DNA of 64,000 nucleotides from Oscillospiraceae bacterium (GTDB taxonomy: Bacteria; Bacillota; Clostridia; Oscillospirales; Acutalibacteraceae): assembly GCA_902792905.1 (NCBI GenBank), contig CADBBH010000014.1, positions 1 to 64,000 on the forward strand, read 5' to 3'. The notes under the pieces were generated by a model that was given only the letters and a program-made list of their open reading frames with translations, did not search any database and was not told the origin of the DNA. The stretch's first letter is position 1. The number at the start of each line of letters is the position of its first letter. Of this stretch, positions 1 through 8,865 are shown in pieces. The position numbers were made by a program, and so were the translations under genes.

Positions 1-1
1 T

Positions 2-994
2 TATGAATACGCAAAAAGGTTTTATCAAGAAGCGTATCGGTACGCCTGCAGCAAGTACGGAGAGCGCAATATCGTCACCGCCGTGATGCACGCGGATGAG
101 ATCAACAAGGCCGCGACGGACGAGCTCGGGTATCCCGTTTATCACTATCACATGCACCTCGTCGCAATGCCGACCGTGAAGAAAGAGATCCTGTGGACGA
201 AGCGCTGCAAAGATCCGAAGCTCATAGGAACGGTAAAGGAAACCGTCACGCAGATCAGTCATTCAAAAATGTGGGCGTCGACCGAACCGCTGCTCGATGA
301 AAACGGAAAACAGGTCTTTCGGAAAAACGGAAAACCGAAATTCAGACCGTCGTACAGTGTGCTTCAGGATGAGTTTTTTCTTCACATGAACGAGCACGGT
401 TTTGTCGGGTTCAGTCGGGGGAAAGAAGGAAGCACCGCCGAGCATTTATCGTCTTTGGAGTATCAGATTCGGAAAGACAGAGAGCGTCTTGAACAGATAC
501 AACAAAACGTAAAAGAAGCTCGGCACGATTTCCAATTTGCCGAAGAGATCGATAAAACGCTTGAAGAAATCGACGGCACGGGAAAACGAAATCCGCTCAC
601 AAAAAAGGTTTCACTGTCCGAAGAAGAATACGACGAACTGACAGCGCTGGCAAAAGAAGCCGTCACCGGCAGAGAGTTGATCGCCGATCTGTCGCGCAGC
701 AAGGAGGCGTACAAAAGAGACGCGGATTATTATGAGGGCTGTTATTCGGATCTGAAAAGGAAATATAACTCGCTGAAAGAAAAGTGCAAACCGTTCCTTG
801 ATGCGTTGGAGCATTTCCCGGACGTCGCCCGCAAGTTCATCGAAACGGTCCGCGATCTGTTTGCAAAGAGAGACGCGGCAGAAAAAGCGGAGCGCGAAAG
901 GATACGGGCCGAAAAGGAAAAAGAGGCAGCCGCAAAAAAGCAGGCGGCGATGGAACGGAGGAAAAACAGAAACCGCGGCAATCGGGAACGCTGA
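2..994 (+). CDS. MobV/Pre-family plasmid mobilisation relaxase, 5'-truncated by window edge
   Basis: The reading frame is open from base 2, so the start lies before the window; about 330 residues are visible. Mob/Pre relaxases nick one strand at oriT to start transfer. The segment ERNIVTAVMHADE followed by the histidine-rich HYHMHLVAMP matches the HUH-type metal-binding motif region of MobV proteins. The catalytic N-terminus is not in view. The remainder is long, charged and coiled-coil-like (rich in K/E/R), ending in a basic tail, as is usual for this family. It heads the gene group that continues to 2870. The family assignment is good; whether the protein is complete cannot be judged. Confidence 0.85.
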   Translation, partial: YEYAKRFYQEAYRYACSKYGERNIVTAVMHADEINKAATDELGYPVYHYHMHLVAMPTVKKEILWTKRCKDPKLIGTVKETVTQISHSKMWASTEPLLDENGKQVFRKNGKPKFRPSYSVLQDEFFLHMNEHGFVGFSRGKEGSTAEHLSSLEYQIRKDRERLEQIQQNVKEARHDFQFAEEIDKTLEEIDGTGKRNPLTKKVSLSEEEYDELTALAKEAVTGRELIADLSRSKEAYKRDADYYEGCYSDLKRKYNSLKEKCKPFLDALEHFPDVARKFIETVRDLFAKRDAAEKAERERIRAEKEKEAAAKKQAAMERRKNRNRGNRER

Positions 995-1162
995 TCAAGG
1001 CGCTCTTTTTTGTACCGTTTTCCAATGGAATTCCACTGACGGTCGGTTCCTTTCACCAAACGATTTCCATTCGATTCCGGTACAAAACAACGGTATTAGT
1101 TCCGTTGAAAAATCCCCGAAAACGGGGGTGCTGAAAAATATTCACGCAAGGAGGTGATGAAT

Positions 1163-1471
1163 ATGCCGAGAGCAAAGAAGGAAACGCATCTGTTCTTTGA
1201 GCAGGGCGACGACGAGATCCAGATCCGAAGCTGGGATAAAAATCTGAACGCCGCCATCCGGAAAATGAAGGCTGCGCATCCCGATACGGTCTGGATCAGA
1301 GAGAACGACGACGATGAGCCGGGCTTTCTGTGGGGCGCGGTCAAGCTGGAGAATATCACATTCAAAACGCTGCCGCCGACGTCAGGAAAAAGCAGAACGG
1401 CGCATTCCGAAAACGGAAAACGGCACGCGGGCAATCTGAAATACAGCGATTCTCAGAGGAGCAAAGCGTGA
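1163..1471 (+). CDS. Small hypothetical protein of the mobilisable element (102 aa)
   Basis: The start at 1163 is chosen because AGGAGGTGA (1149-1157) sits 5 bases upstream; the earlier in-frame GTG and ATG overlap that ribosome site. The protein begins MPRAKKETHLFF, is acidic in its middle (ENDDDEPGF) and basic at the end, with no membrane segment or signal peptide. Similar small proteins accompany Mob genes in Firmicutes elements, but I do not recognise a named family. A short CCCCG-AAAA-CGGGG hairpin lies just upstream (1114-1127). Confidence 0.6.
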   Translation: MPRAKKETHLFFEQGDDEIQIRSWDKNLNAAIRKMKAAHPDTVWIRENDDDEPGFLWGAVKLENITFKTLPPTSGKSRTAHSENGKRHAGNLKYSDSQRSKA

Positions 1472-1553
1472 CCGCTTCCACGGGTCTGTCAACTTCATGA
1501 CATCTTGAATTCATGGCTGCGCTACCGGCCAGACGGGCGGAAAGGATATTATT

Positions 1554-1796
1554 ATGGAAAAGAATATCACTTGCAAAATCATCAGAACGTTGGCCGTTCT
1601 CAGAGAGAACAACGGCTACACCAAAGAGCTGCGCGTCGTTTCGTGGAACGACGGCGCACCGAAGCTCGATCTCCACGAATGGACCCCCGAGGGCAGATGC
1701 TGCAAGGGCGTAACGCTCACCGACGACGAGGGCCGCGCGCTCCTTCAGGGGCTGACAGAATACTTTGCAGAGGTCGATGCCGATGATGAAGGTTGA
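1554..1796 (+). CDS. YdbC/PC4-like single-stranded DNA-binding protein (80 aa)
   Basis: The small protein carries the pattern KELRVVSWNDG...KLDLHEW...KGVTLTDDE...LLQGL, which is the PC4/YdbC fold seen in many Firmicutes and their mobile elements. PC4-like proteins bind single-stranded DNA, which fits a role beside a relaxase. AAAGGAT upstream (about 1541-1547) serves as ribosome site. Its last 14 bases overlap the start of the ParB-like gene, so the two are probably translationally coupled. The family call is from sequence pattern only. Confidence 0.7.
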   Translation: MEKNITCKIIRTLAVLRENNGYTKELRVVSWNDGAPKLDLHEWTPEGRCCKGVTLTDDEGRALLQGLTEYFAEVDADDEG

Positions 1797-2625
1797 AGAA
1801 ATCAGCGTCGCGTCGTGCGTTCCGTTCAGCGGCAATCCGTTCAAGGTCAGGGACGATTTTGATATGGAGCTGCTTGTGCAGAGCGTTCTGGATTACGGCG
1901 TTATGTTCCCGATCATGGTAAGACCTTTGGACGGCGGCAAATATGAGATCGTCAGCGGACACCGCCGCGTGCACGCCTGCGAAAAGGCGGGGATCGACAA
2001 AATCCCTGCCTTTATCAAATCTATGAGCCGTGACGAAGCGGTGATCATGATGGTGGACAGCAATCTGCAGCGCGAAAGTCTTTTACCATCCGAAAAAGCG
2101 TTTGCGTACAAGCTGAAAATGGACGCGCTGAAACGGCAGGGCAAACGGACCGATTTAACTTCGGACCGAGTCGGACCGAAGTTGACCGCTGCGGAAATCT
2201 CGGACGACGATAGCGCGACGCAGGTCAAAAGGTATATCCGTCTGACGTGTCTGATCAAGCCGCTGCTCGATCTCGTCGATGAGGGCAGGATCGCGCTCGG
2301 TCCCGCCGTGGAGCTTTCGTATCTCCCGGATGCTGCGCAGAAGGCGGTGTACGAATACTACGCCGAGAACGAGGTCACGCCCTCGTATTCGCAGGCAAAC
2401 AAAATGAAAAAGCTTTATGCGGACGGGCTGCTGACGCCGGACGCGCTGACACAGATCCTTGTGCAGCCGAAGCCGAATCAGGTGGAGACGATCAAGATCC
2501 CGGTCGATTTTGTACGGAGGTTCCGCCCCGCCGGAACGATGAAGGAATGGCAGGATTTCATTCAGAAAGCCTGCGAGTATTACGCAAAGATCCTTCGTCG
2601 GAACCGAGAGAAAGGCGCGCGCTGA
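1783..2625 (+). CDS. ParB-like partition/nuclease-domain protein of the mobile element
   Basis: The N-terminal 100 residues form a ParB/Srx domain: a QSVLDYGVMFPIMVRP stretch, the nucleotide-binding SGHRR box, and a DSNLQRE helix. A helix-turn-helix like region follows (ATQVKRYIRL), then a C-terminal half without further motif. ParB-domain proteins bind CTP and DNA and act in partition or, on mobile elements, in maintenance and regulation. No ParA is adjacent. ATG codons at 1777, 1783 and 1786 are all possible; 1783 is best spaced from AGAGG at about 1769. The coding region begins inside the end of the PC4-like gene. Confidence 0.8.
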   Translation: MMKVEEISVASCVPFSGNPFKVRDDFDMELLVQSVLDYGVMFPIMVRPLDGGKYEIVSGHRRVHACEKAGIDKIPAFIKSMSRDEAVIMMVDSNLQRESLLPSEKAFAYKLKMDALKRQGKRTDLTSDRVGPKLTAAEISDDDSATQVKRYIRLTCLIKPLLDLVDEGRIALGPAVELSYLPDAAQKAVYEYYAENEVTPSYSQANKMKKLYADGLLTPDALTQILVQPKPNQVETIKIPVDFVRRFRPAGTMKEWQDFIQKACEYYAKILRRNREKGAR

Positions 2626-2664
2626 ACACAATGTTGAAAAATCAGATGAAGGGAGGGAGGCAGA

Positions 2665-2703
2665 ATGAATTTGCTGATGTGTGTTACGAATAATCTGCGC
2701 TGA
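2665..2703 (+). CDS. Possible 12-aa leader peptide with very strong ribosome site
   Basis: GGGAGGGAGG (2651-2660) precedes ATG 2665, but the frame ends after 12 codons (MNLLMCVTNNLR). The stop at 2701-2703 is 2 bases before the ATG of the next gene at 2706, so translation could re-initiate there. It may be a coupling leader or the remnant of a longer gene. Confidence 0.35.
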   Translation: MNLLMCVTNNLR

Positions 2704-2705
2704 AG

Positions 2706-2870
2706 ATGAACGCAGCGGAATGGACAAAACAGGAATTTGCCCGTTTGAGTCGAAAAATCGACTTTGAGCATCTTCCGCCGAGAAAAGAAGTCTCGGTCAA
2801 TTACCGGATTATAAAAATAGAAAGACTGGCTCCGGGCTCCAAAAAGGCGACCGCAGAACCGGCGAAATAA
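2706..2870 (+). CDS. Small basic hypothetical protein (54 aa)
   Basis: A short protein beginning MNAAEWTKQEFARL and ending KATAEPAK, highly charged, with no membrane segment. Its start has no ribosome site of its own and lies 2 bases after the stop of the 12-codon leader, which suggests coupled translation. A strong terminator follows directly. I do not recognise the family; small proteins in this position are common at the ends of Firmicutes mobile elements. Confidence 0.5.
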   Translation: MNAAEWTKQEFARLSRKIDFEHLPPRKEVSVNYRIIKIERLAPGSKKATAEPAK

Positions 2871-2877
2871 AGAAACA

Positions 2878-2912
2878 GCAGGCGGCTCTTAGTGAACCGC
2901 CTGCGCTTTTTT
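2878..2912 (+). terminator. Intrinsic terminator at the end of the mobile-element genes
   Basis: GCAGGCGG (2878-2885) pairs with CCGCCTGC (2897-2904), followed by a T run at 2907-2912. It may also end transcription of the leftward tRNA genes. Confidence 0.8.
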
Positions 2913-2993
2913 CATTTCAGCCGAACAAGATAGGAGTATCTCAGAAAGTAATTTCCCGCTCTGACCTGCAGAGTGTTCGACTTCAACTTGATA

Positions 2994-3068
2994 TGGTGAC
3001 CCGGACGAGAATCGAACTCGTGTTACCGCCGTGAAAGGGCGGTGTCTTAGCCGCTTGACCACCGGGCC
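2994..3068 (-). tRNA. tRNA-Glu (anticodon TTC)
   Basis: The reverse complement folds as a cloverleaf: acceptor GGCCCGG with CCGGGTC, anticodon stem CCGCC/GGCGG with loop CTTTCAC (anticodon TTC), TTCGATT T-loop and an encoded CCA end. It is transcribed with the tRNA-Met just upstream, 5 bases apart. Confidence 0.95.
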
Positions 3069-3073
3069 GGATA

Positions 3074-3149
3074 TGGTAGCGGAAGGTGGATTTGAACCGC
3101 CGACACCCCGGGTATGAACCGAGTGCTCTAGCCACTGAGCTATTCCGCC
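3074..3149 (-). tRNA. tRNA-Met (anticodon CAT), elongator type
   Basis: The acceptor stem is GGCGGAA/TTCCGCT, the anticodon loop TTCATAC (CAT), the T-loop TTCAAAT, and CCA is encoded. The first acceptor pair is G-T, not the open C-A pair of initiators, so I call it an elongator. A lysidine tRNA-Ile cannot be fully excluded from sequence alone. Confidence 0.9.
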
Positions 3150-3177
3150 ATATACCGCTTCCGTAAAGCGCTTGTAT

Positions 3178-3206
3178 ATTATATTATGAAGTTTAAGATT
3201 TGTCAA
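3178..3206 (-). promoter_or_regulatory. Promoter of the tRNA-Met/tRNA-Glu pair
   Basis: On the minus strand TTGACA (3206-3201) and TATAAT (3183-3178) are separated by exactly 17 bases, both perfect consensus, about 30 bases before the tRNA-Met 5' end. Confidence 0.9.
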
Positions 3207-3295
3207 CAGTTTTTTTGAATTTATTTACGGGTGCGGTTTTGCCCGCTGCAATGCTTCCGGCCGCTTGAGAACCGGGAAACATTTATTTTCGAAGC

Positions 3296-3325
3296 GGAAT
3301 AAAAGGGAACGCCGCCGACGTTCCC
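3296..3325 (-). terminator. Terminator of the asnB-pyrG operon
   Basis: GGGAACG and CGTTCCC (3305-3311 and 3319-3325) form a stem 15 bases after the pyrG stop, followed on the minus strand by TTTTATT. Confidence 0.85.
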
Positions 3326-3340
3326 CGAAAGGATTTCTTT

Positions 3341-4951
<1,611 letters not shown>

Positions 4952-4969
4952 TCACTCATACCTTAAATC

Positions 4970-5086
4970 TTATTCCGCCGCCGCATTTTCCTCCGAATTA
5001 TCGGACGCATCGATATCGCGCAGTTTTTGCTCTTCATAGCTTCCGATTTCAATTTCGGGTGCCTTTATGGTGAATTGGGTATTCAT
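4970..5086 (-). CDS. 38-aa acidic small protein between asnB and pyrG
   Basis: An ATG at 5086 follows an excellent ribosome site (AAGGAGAGG on the minus strand). It encodes a 38-residue acidic peptide starting MNTQFTIKAPEIEIG and ending NSEENAAAE. The gap to asnB is 38 bases and to pyrG 33 bases, so it is an operon member and not a stray frame. No transmembrane segment or known motif is present. Function unknown. Confidence 0.65.
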   Translation of the reverse strand: MNTQFTIKAPEIEIGSYEEQKLRDIDASDNSEENAAAE

Positions 5087-5124
5087 AAAACCTCTCCTTT
5101 TTTGATTTTTATTGTCTCTTTCTC

Positions 5125-6702
5125 TTATTTTCCGCTGTCGCCGTAGTTTGAAAGGACTCTCGCCGACGGGTCGCTGACGTTGCAGCCTTCCCATTCTTTG
5201 TTCGGCATCCAGAAATCAACTATCATTTCGCCCTGACCGGGATAGTATTTTTCGAATATCTCTCTGTAGAGCAGGGATTCCTTCGTGAAGGGCGCCGCGT
5301 GAGTGTATTTACTGCGCTTCGCCTCAAATTCCTCATCGGAGTATGTCTGCTCTGCATATTCCTTGAGATAATCGACCATCGAATGGCCGACGGCATCGGA
5401 AAAAGCCGCTTTCTCGCGCATAAGAATGCTTTCGGGGAGATAATCGCCCTCGAACGCGTGGCGGAGAAGATATTTGCCCTTGTTGTATTTGTTGAGCTTC
5501 ATCTCCGGGTCCACAGACATAACGTATTCGACGAAATCAAGATCGCCGAACGGAACTCGCGCCTCCATTGAGTGAACCGAAATACATCTGTCCGCGCGAA
5601 GAACGTCATACATATAGAGCTCGCGTATTCTCTTCTGCGCCTCTTTCTGGAAAGCGTCGGCGTCGGGCGCGAAATCGGTGTATTTATAGCCGAAAAGTTC
5701 ATCGGAGATTTCGCCTGTCAGCAAAACCTTGATATCTGTCTGCATACGGATTGCCTTGCATATTAGATACATTCCCATGCTCGCGCGCACGGTAGTTATG
5801 TCAAATGTTCCGAGCGCCGCGATTACCTCCTCGAGCGAAGAGATGACATCTTCGGCCGTTATGATAATTTCGCTGTGGTCGCTCCCGATATACTCGGCGA
5901 CTTCCTTGGCGTATTTGAGGTCAATCGCGTCTTCGCTCATTCCGATTGCAAAGGTCCTTATCGGCTTTTTGAGAAGCTTTGCCGAAACGGCGCAGACAAG
6001 CGAGGAATCGAGGCCGCCGCTGAGAAGAAAGCCGACCGGCGCGTCCGAATCGAGTCGCTTTTCAATTCCCGCAACGAGCTTATCGTGAATGTTCTCGCAG
6101 ACTTCCTCAAGGTCCGCGTGTATATATTCCTTTACTTCGGCAATGTCGCGGTAGCAGACGAATTTTTCGCCGTCATAATAATGCCCGGGAGGGAACGGCG
6201 TTACTTTATCGGTAAGGCCGATAAGATTCTTTGCCTCACTCGCGAACATAATGTTTCCGTCTGCGTCATACCCATAGAAAAGCGGGCGGATTCCGATGGG
6301 ATCTCTCGCCGCAATCAGGCATTTCTTTTTGCCGTCATAGATAACAAGAGCGTATTCCGCGTCGAGCATCGCGAACATATCAAAGCCGTATTTTTCATAG
6401 AGAGGGAGGAGTATTTCGCAGTCGGAATCGCTTCTGAAAGTGTATTCCTTTTCAAGTTCCTTCTTTATTTTGCGGAATCCGTAAATCTCGCCGTTGCAGA
6501 CTATCTTGTTTTCTCCGAGCTCAAACGGCTGCATTCCGGTCGGATTCAGGTCCATAATTGCCAGGCGCTGAAAGGCGAGCAGACCGTTTCCCGCTTTCAT
6601 CACTTTATTATCGTCCGGACCTCTCGATTCTGTCTTTGCCAGCGCTTTTTCAAATTCTTCATAATCCGCGGGATATGAGGATAATCCCATAATGCTGCAC
6701 AT
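5125..6702 (-). CDS. asnB: Glutamine-hydrolysing asparagine synthase B
   Basis: The enzyme converts aspartate, glutamine and ATP to asparagine and glutamate. The start at 6702 gives MCSIMG, which places the catalytic Cys at position 2 after Met removal, and is preceded by AAGGAGGC; a further upstream in-frame start would bury this Cys. The N-terminal Ntn glutaminase domain spans about residues 1-190; the C-terminal synthetase domain has the PP-loop LSGGLDSS. Total length 525 aa, usual for the family. First gene of the operon with orf38 and pyrG; its promoter faces glnA and it carries a 5' mRNA hairpin. Confidence 0.96.
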   Translation of the reverse strand: MCSIMGLSSYPADYEEFEKALAKTESRGPDDNKVMKAGNGLLAFQRLAIMDLNPTGMQPFELGENKIVCNGEIYGFRKIKKELEKEYTFRSDSDCEILLPLYEKYGFDMFAMLDAEYALVIYDGKKKCLIAARDPIGIRPLFYGYDADGNIMFASEAKNLIGLTDKVTPFPPGHYYDGEKFVCYRDIAEVKEYIHADLEEVCENIHDKLVAGIEKRLDSDAPVGFLLSGGLDSSLVCAVSAKLLKKPIRTFAIGMSEDAIDLKYAKEVAEYIGSDHSEIIITAEDVISSLEEVIAALGTFDITTVRASMGMYLICKAIRMQTDIKVLLTGEISDELFGYKYTDFAPDADAFQKEAQKRIRELYMYDVLRADRCISVHSMEARVPFGDLDFVEYVMSVDPEMKLNKYNKGKYLLRHAFEGDYLPESILMREKAAFSDAVGHSMVDYLKEYAEQTYSDEEFEAKRSKYTHAAPFTKESLLYREIFEKYYPGQGEMIVDFWMPNKEWEGCNVSDPSARVLSNYGDSGK

Positions 6703-6729
6703 CTTTTTCGCCTCCTTAAACAAAAGAGA

Positions 6730-6759
6730 GGCAAGGACACCCATACGGGCGTCCTTGCC
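6730..6759 (-). promoter_or_regulatory. Hairpin at the 5' end of the asnB transcript
   Basis: On the minus strand GGCAAGGACGCCC and GGGTGTCCTTGCC (arms 6759-6747 and 6742-6730) form a 13-pair stem with a 4-base loop. One pair is a G-U wobble that fits only transcription in the asnB direction. It is followed by TCTCTTTTG just before the ribosome site, so it could act as an attenuator or as a 5' stabilising stem. Confidence 0.6.
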
Positions 6760-6771
6760 TTTTATGTTGCA

Positions 6772-6800
6772 ATTCTATCACCTGAAAATTTCATTGTCAA
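6772..6800 (-). promoter_or_regulatory. asnB promoter
   Basis: On the minus strand TTGACA (6800-6795) and TAGAAT (6777-6772) have a 17-base spacer. The expected start at about 6765 puts the 13-pair hairpin at the very beginning of the mRNA. Confidence 0.8.
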
Positions 6801-6838
6801 GTGCGATTTGTGAATTTTTGAACAATAAACGACGGTTT

Positions 6839-6887
6839 TTGCAATTTTTACAATACCGACTTGCAATAATGGAAATGTTTTGTGCAA
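6839..6887. promoter_or_regulatory. Triple TTGCA-type repeat between asnB and glnA
   Basis: TTGCAA (6839), TTGCAA (6861) and GTGCAA (6882) lie 22 and 21 bases apart, on one helix face, 40 bases upstream of the glnA -35 box. The same array, with the same spacings and extra matching bases, is upstream of gdhA2. It is a likely binding site for a nitrogen regulator; the regulator is unknown. Confidence 0.65.
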
Positions 6888-6921
6888 GTAACAAAAATAC
6901 CGACGTTCCATAAAAAAACAA

Positions 6922-6950
6922 TTGACATAATAATATAGAAAGAATATAAT
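6922..6950 (+). promoter_or_regulatory. glnA promoter
   Basis: TTGACA (6922-6927), 17-base spacer, TATAAT (6945-6950); both boxes are perfect. Expected transcription start about 6957. Confidence 0.9.
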
Positions 6951-6956
6951 TCTTAT

Positions 6957-6972
6957 TGAACAAAGGCGTTCA
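6957..6972 (+). promoter_or_regulatory. ANTAR-type hexaloop hairpin in the glnA leader
   Basis: TGAAC-AAAGGC-GTTCA forms a five-pair stem with a six-base loop having A at position 1 and G at position 4, the signature of RNA sites bound by ANTAR antiterminators. It lies at the predicted 5' end of the glnA transcript. A short GGCG/CGCC stem followed by CTTTTACTTTTT (to about 7010) may be the matching terminator. Confidence 0.5.
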
Positions 6973-7029
6973 TTGTTTGCTCCGGCAGGCGATGTGCGCC
7001 CTTTTACTTTTTCAAGGAGTCTGTCTGAT

Positions 7030-8244
7030 ATGAAATTTACCGTTCAGGATGTCAAAGACTACATTGAGCAGGAAGACGTGTCGTTCATCCGCCTTGCTTT
7101 CTGCGATGTTTTCGGAAAACAGAAGAATGTTTCAATAATGGCCACCGAGCTTGACCGCGCCTTTGAGAGCGGAATAGCGATTGACGCCTCAGCGGTTGAG
7201 GGCTTCGGCAGCGAAGAGAAAAGCGATCTTTTCCTTTTCCCCGATGCTTCGACGCTTTCGGTTCTGCCCTGGAGACCTTCTCAGGGCAAGGTCGTCAGAA
7301 TGTTCTGCGATATCAAATATCCGAACGGCGAAGCTTTTGAAATGGACGGCAGACATCTTCTTAAAGAAGCAGTGAAAAAAGCCGCTTCAAAGGGCATAAG
7401 AGTCAGCTTCGGCGCGGAGCACGAATTCTATCTTTTCAAAACGGATGAAGACGGATACTCAACCGGCGTTCCGCATGACAGAGCGAGCTATATGGATATA
7501 GCTCCCGAGGACAGAGGCGTGAATGTGCGCAGGGAAATCTGCCTCGCTCTGAGCGAAATGGGAATTTTCCCCGAGAGCTCGCATCACGAAGAGGGCCCCG
7601 GCCAGCACGAGATTGATTTCAAATACAGTGACGCTCTTGAAGCGGCGGACAATTCGGTCACTTTCAAATCCGTAGTTTCCGCCATTGCCGAGCAGCACGG
7701 ACTTTGGGCTGATTTCTCCCCGAAGCCGCTTGAGAAATCCAGCGGAAACGGTCTTCATATAAATATGGCTCCTCACTCCGACGACGGTACGGATTATCTC
7801 GAGCAGTTCATGGCGGGCGTGCTCGCTCATATAGCGGAAATCACGGCGTTTCTCAATCCGACTCCCGCTTCCTATGAAAGACTCGGCGAATACAAGGCGC
7901 CGAAATATGTAACCTGGTCGCGCGAAAACAGATCTCAGCTTATCAGAATTCCCGCGGCGACCGGCGAATACAGAAGAATGGAGCTGCGCTCTCCCGATTC
8001 GGAGGCAAATCCCTATATTGCTTATTCGCTTCTGATTTACGCGGGGCTTGACGGTATAGAAAACAATATGAATCCTCCCGCTCCGACAGATCTTAATCTC
8101 TATGAGGCCTCCGAGGAGGAGCTCAAAGGCATAGCCATGCTGCCGCTTAATTTTACCAAAGCGATGGAAAACGCGAAAAGCAGCGATTTCGTAAAGGCAA
8201 TACTTCCCCAAAGAGTAATCGAAACCTTTAACCGCCGCAGCTGA
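7030..8244 (+). CDS. glnA: Glutamine synthetase, type I
   Basis: The enzyme joins ammonia to glutamate using ATP and is the entry of nitrogen into glutamine. The start at 7030 (MKFTVQDVK) is preceded by AAGGAGT; an upstream in-frame ATG at 6973 lies inside the leader and lacks a ribosome site. Family signatures in order: GAEHEFYLF, HHEEGPGQHEIDF, SGNGLHINM, NPTPASYERL and RMELRSPDSEANPY. At 404 residues it is slightly short for the family (about 440). It heads the glnA-ANTAR-gdhA1 operon and is probably controlled by the upstream TTGCA repeats and by the leader hairpin. Confidence 0.95.
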   Translation: MKFTVQDVKDYIEQEDVSFIRLAFCDVFGKQKNVSIMATELDRAFESGIAIDASAVEGFGSEEKSDLFLFPDASTLSVLPWRPSQGKVVRMFCDIKYPNGEAFEMDGRHLLKEAVKKAASKGIRVSFGAEHEFYLFKTDEDGYSTGVPHDRASYMDIAPEDRGVNVRREICLALSEMGIFPESSHHEEGPGQHEIDFKYSDALEAADNSVTFKSVVSAIAEQHGLWADFSPKPLEKSSGNGLHINMAPHSDDGTDYLEQFMAGVLAHIAEITAFLNPTPASYERLGEYKAPKYVTWSRENRSQLIRIPAATGEYRRMELRSPDSEANPYIAYSLLIYAGLDGIENNMNPPAPTDLNLYEASEEELKGIAMLPLNFTKAMENAKSSDFVKAILPQRVIETFNRRS

Positions 8245-8278
8245 ACGCAGGCGGAATAACACGGAAGGAGGGAAGTGT

Positions 8279-8860
8279 ATGCCGCAGGTAAAGCGGGATT
8301 ACAGCGTGCTTGTCGTCTCGGGAAAAGAGCAGAGCGCAAAGCTTTTGTCGGCGATGCTTCTTTCCTTCGGATACAGGCAGACGGAAACAGTTTCAAGCGT
8401 GGGCGAAGCAAAGCGCAGGCTGCTTCGCTGCAGGTATGATATCATAATAATCGATTCACCTCTCCCTGATGAATCGGGCAGCGATTTCGCCGTTGATACC
8501 GCATACTCCACAAGAGCGGGGGTCATGCTGACGGTAAAGAGCGAATATTATGAGAGAGCCTGCAGAAAGGTCGAGGATTTCGGCGTTATGGCGGTTCCTA
8601 AGCCGATTGAAAAACGCGATTTTTATACGGCGGTCAAGCTTATGACTTCAACTGCGGCCCGCCTTCTCAATGACGAGAAGAGGATTCTGAAGCTGCAGGA
8701 AAAGCTTGAAGAGATAAAGCTGGTCAACAGGGCGAAATTCATCCTGATTGAAAAGCATAAAATGACCGAGTCCGAAGCGCACAGATTCATTGAAAAAGAC
8801 GCGATGGATTCAAGGCGCTCAAAGGCGCAGGTCGCGAAAGAAATAATAGATAAAGAATAA
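8279..8860 (+). CDS. Response regulator with ANTAR RNA-binding output domain
   Basis: The N-terminal ~125 residues look like a receiver domain (YSVLVVSGKEQ; acidic IIIIDSPLPDESG with the probable phospho-acceptor Asp; conserved Lys in VPKPIEK). A coiled linker (residues ~130-150) leads into an ANTAR three-helix domain (VNRAKFILIEKHKMTESEAHRFI...DSRRSKAQVA). ANTAR proteins bind paired hexaloop RNA hairpins and prevent terminator formation. The gene is 34 bases after glnA with its own AGGAGGG site, and is followed by a terminator that overlaps an ANTAR-type hairpin before gdhA1. It is therefore a likely local antitermination regulator of nitrogen genes. No sensor kinase is next to it. Confidence 0.9.
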   Translation: MPQVKRDYSVLVVSGKEQSAKLLSAMLLSFGYRQTETVSSVGEAKRRLLRCRYDIIIIDSPLPDESGSDFAVDTAYSTRAGVMLTVKSEYYERACRKVEDFGVMAVPKPIEKRDFYTAVKLMTSTAARLLNDEKRILKLQEKLEEIKLVNRAKFILIEKHKMTESEAHRFIEKDAMDSRRSKAQVAKEIIDKE

Positions 8861-8865
8861 TCAAG

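Larger units (their letters stand above)
1..2915. mobile_element. End of a mobilisable element (left part outside window)
   Basis: A MobV/Pre relaxase, two small accessory genes, a PC4-like single-strand DNA-binding protein and an unlinked ParB-like protein follow each other on the + strand and stop at a strong hairpin, after which ordinary tRNA and housekeeping genes begin. This gene set is typical of mobilisable or conjugative elements of Clostridia. No recombinase or clear attachment repeat is visible here, so the right boundary at about 2915 is inferred. The adjacent tRNA-Glu 3' end (position 2994) is a plausible but unproven insertion site. Confidence 0.55.

Noticed and set aside
1013..1083. 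GTACCG...CGGTAC inverted repeat after the relaxase gene as oriT
   Set aside because: oriT of MobV elements normally lies upstream of the mob gene; arms are only 6 bases and 59 bases apart.
6700..6765. T-box leader upstream of asnB
   Set aside because: The predicted transcript leader is only about 60 bases and lacks specifier loop and T-box sequence.
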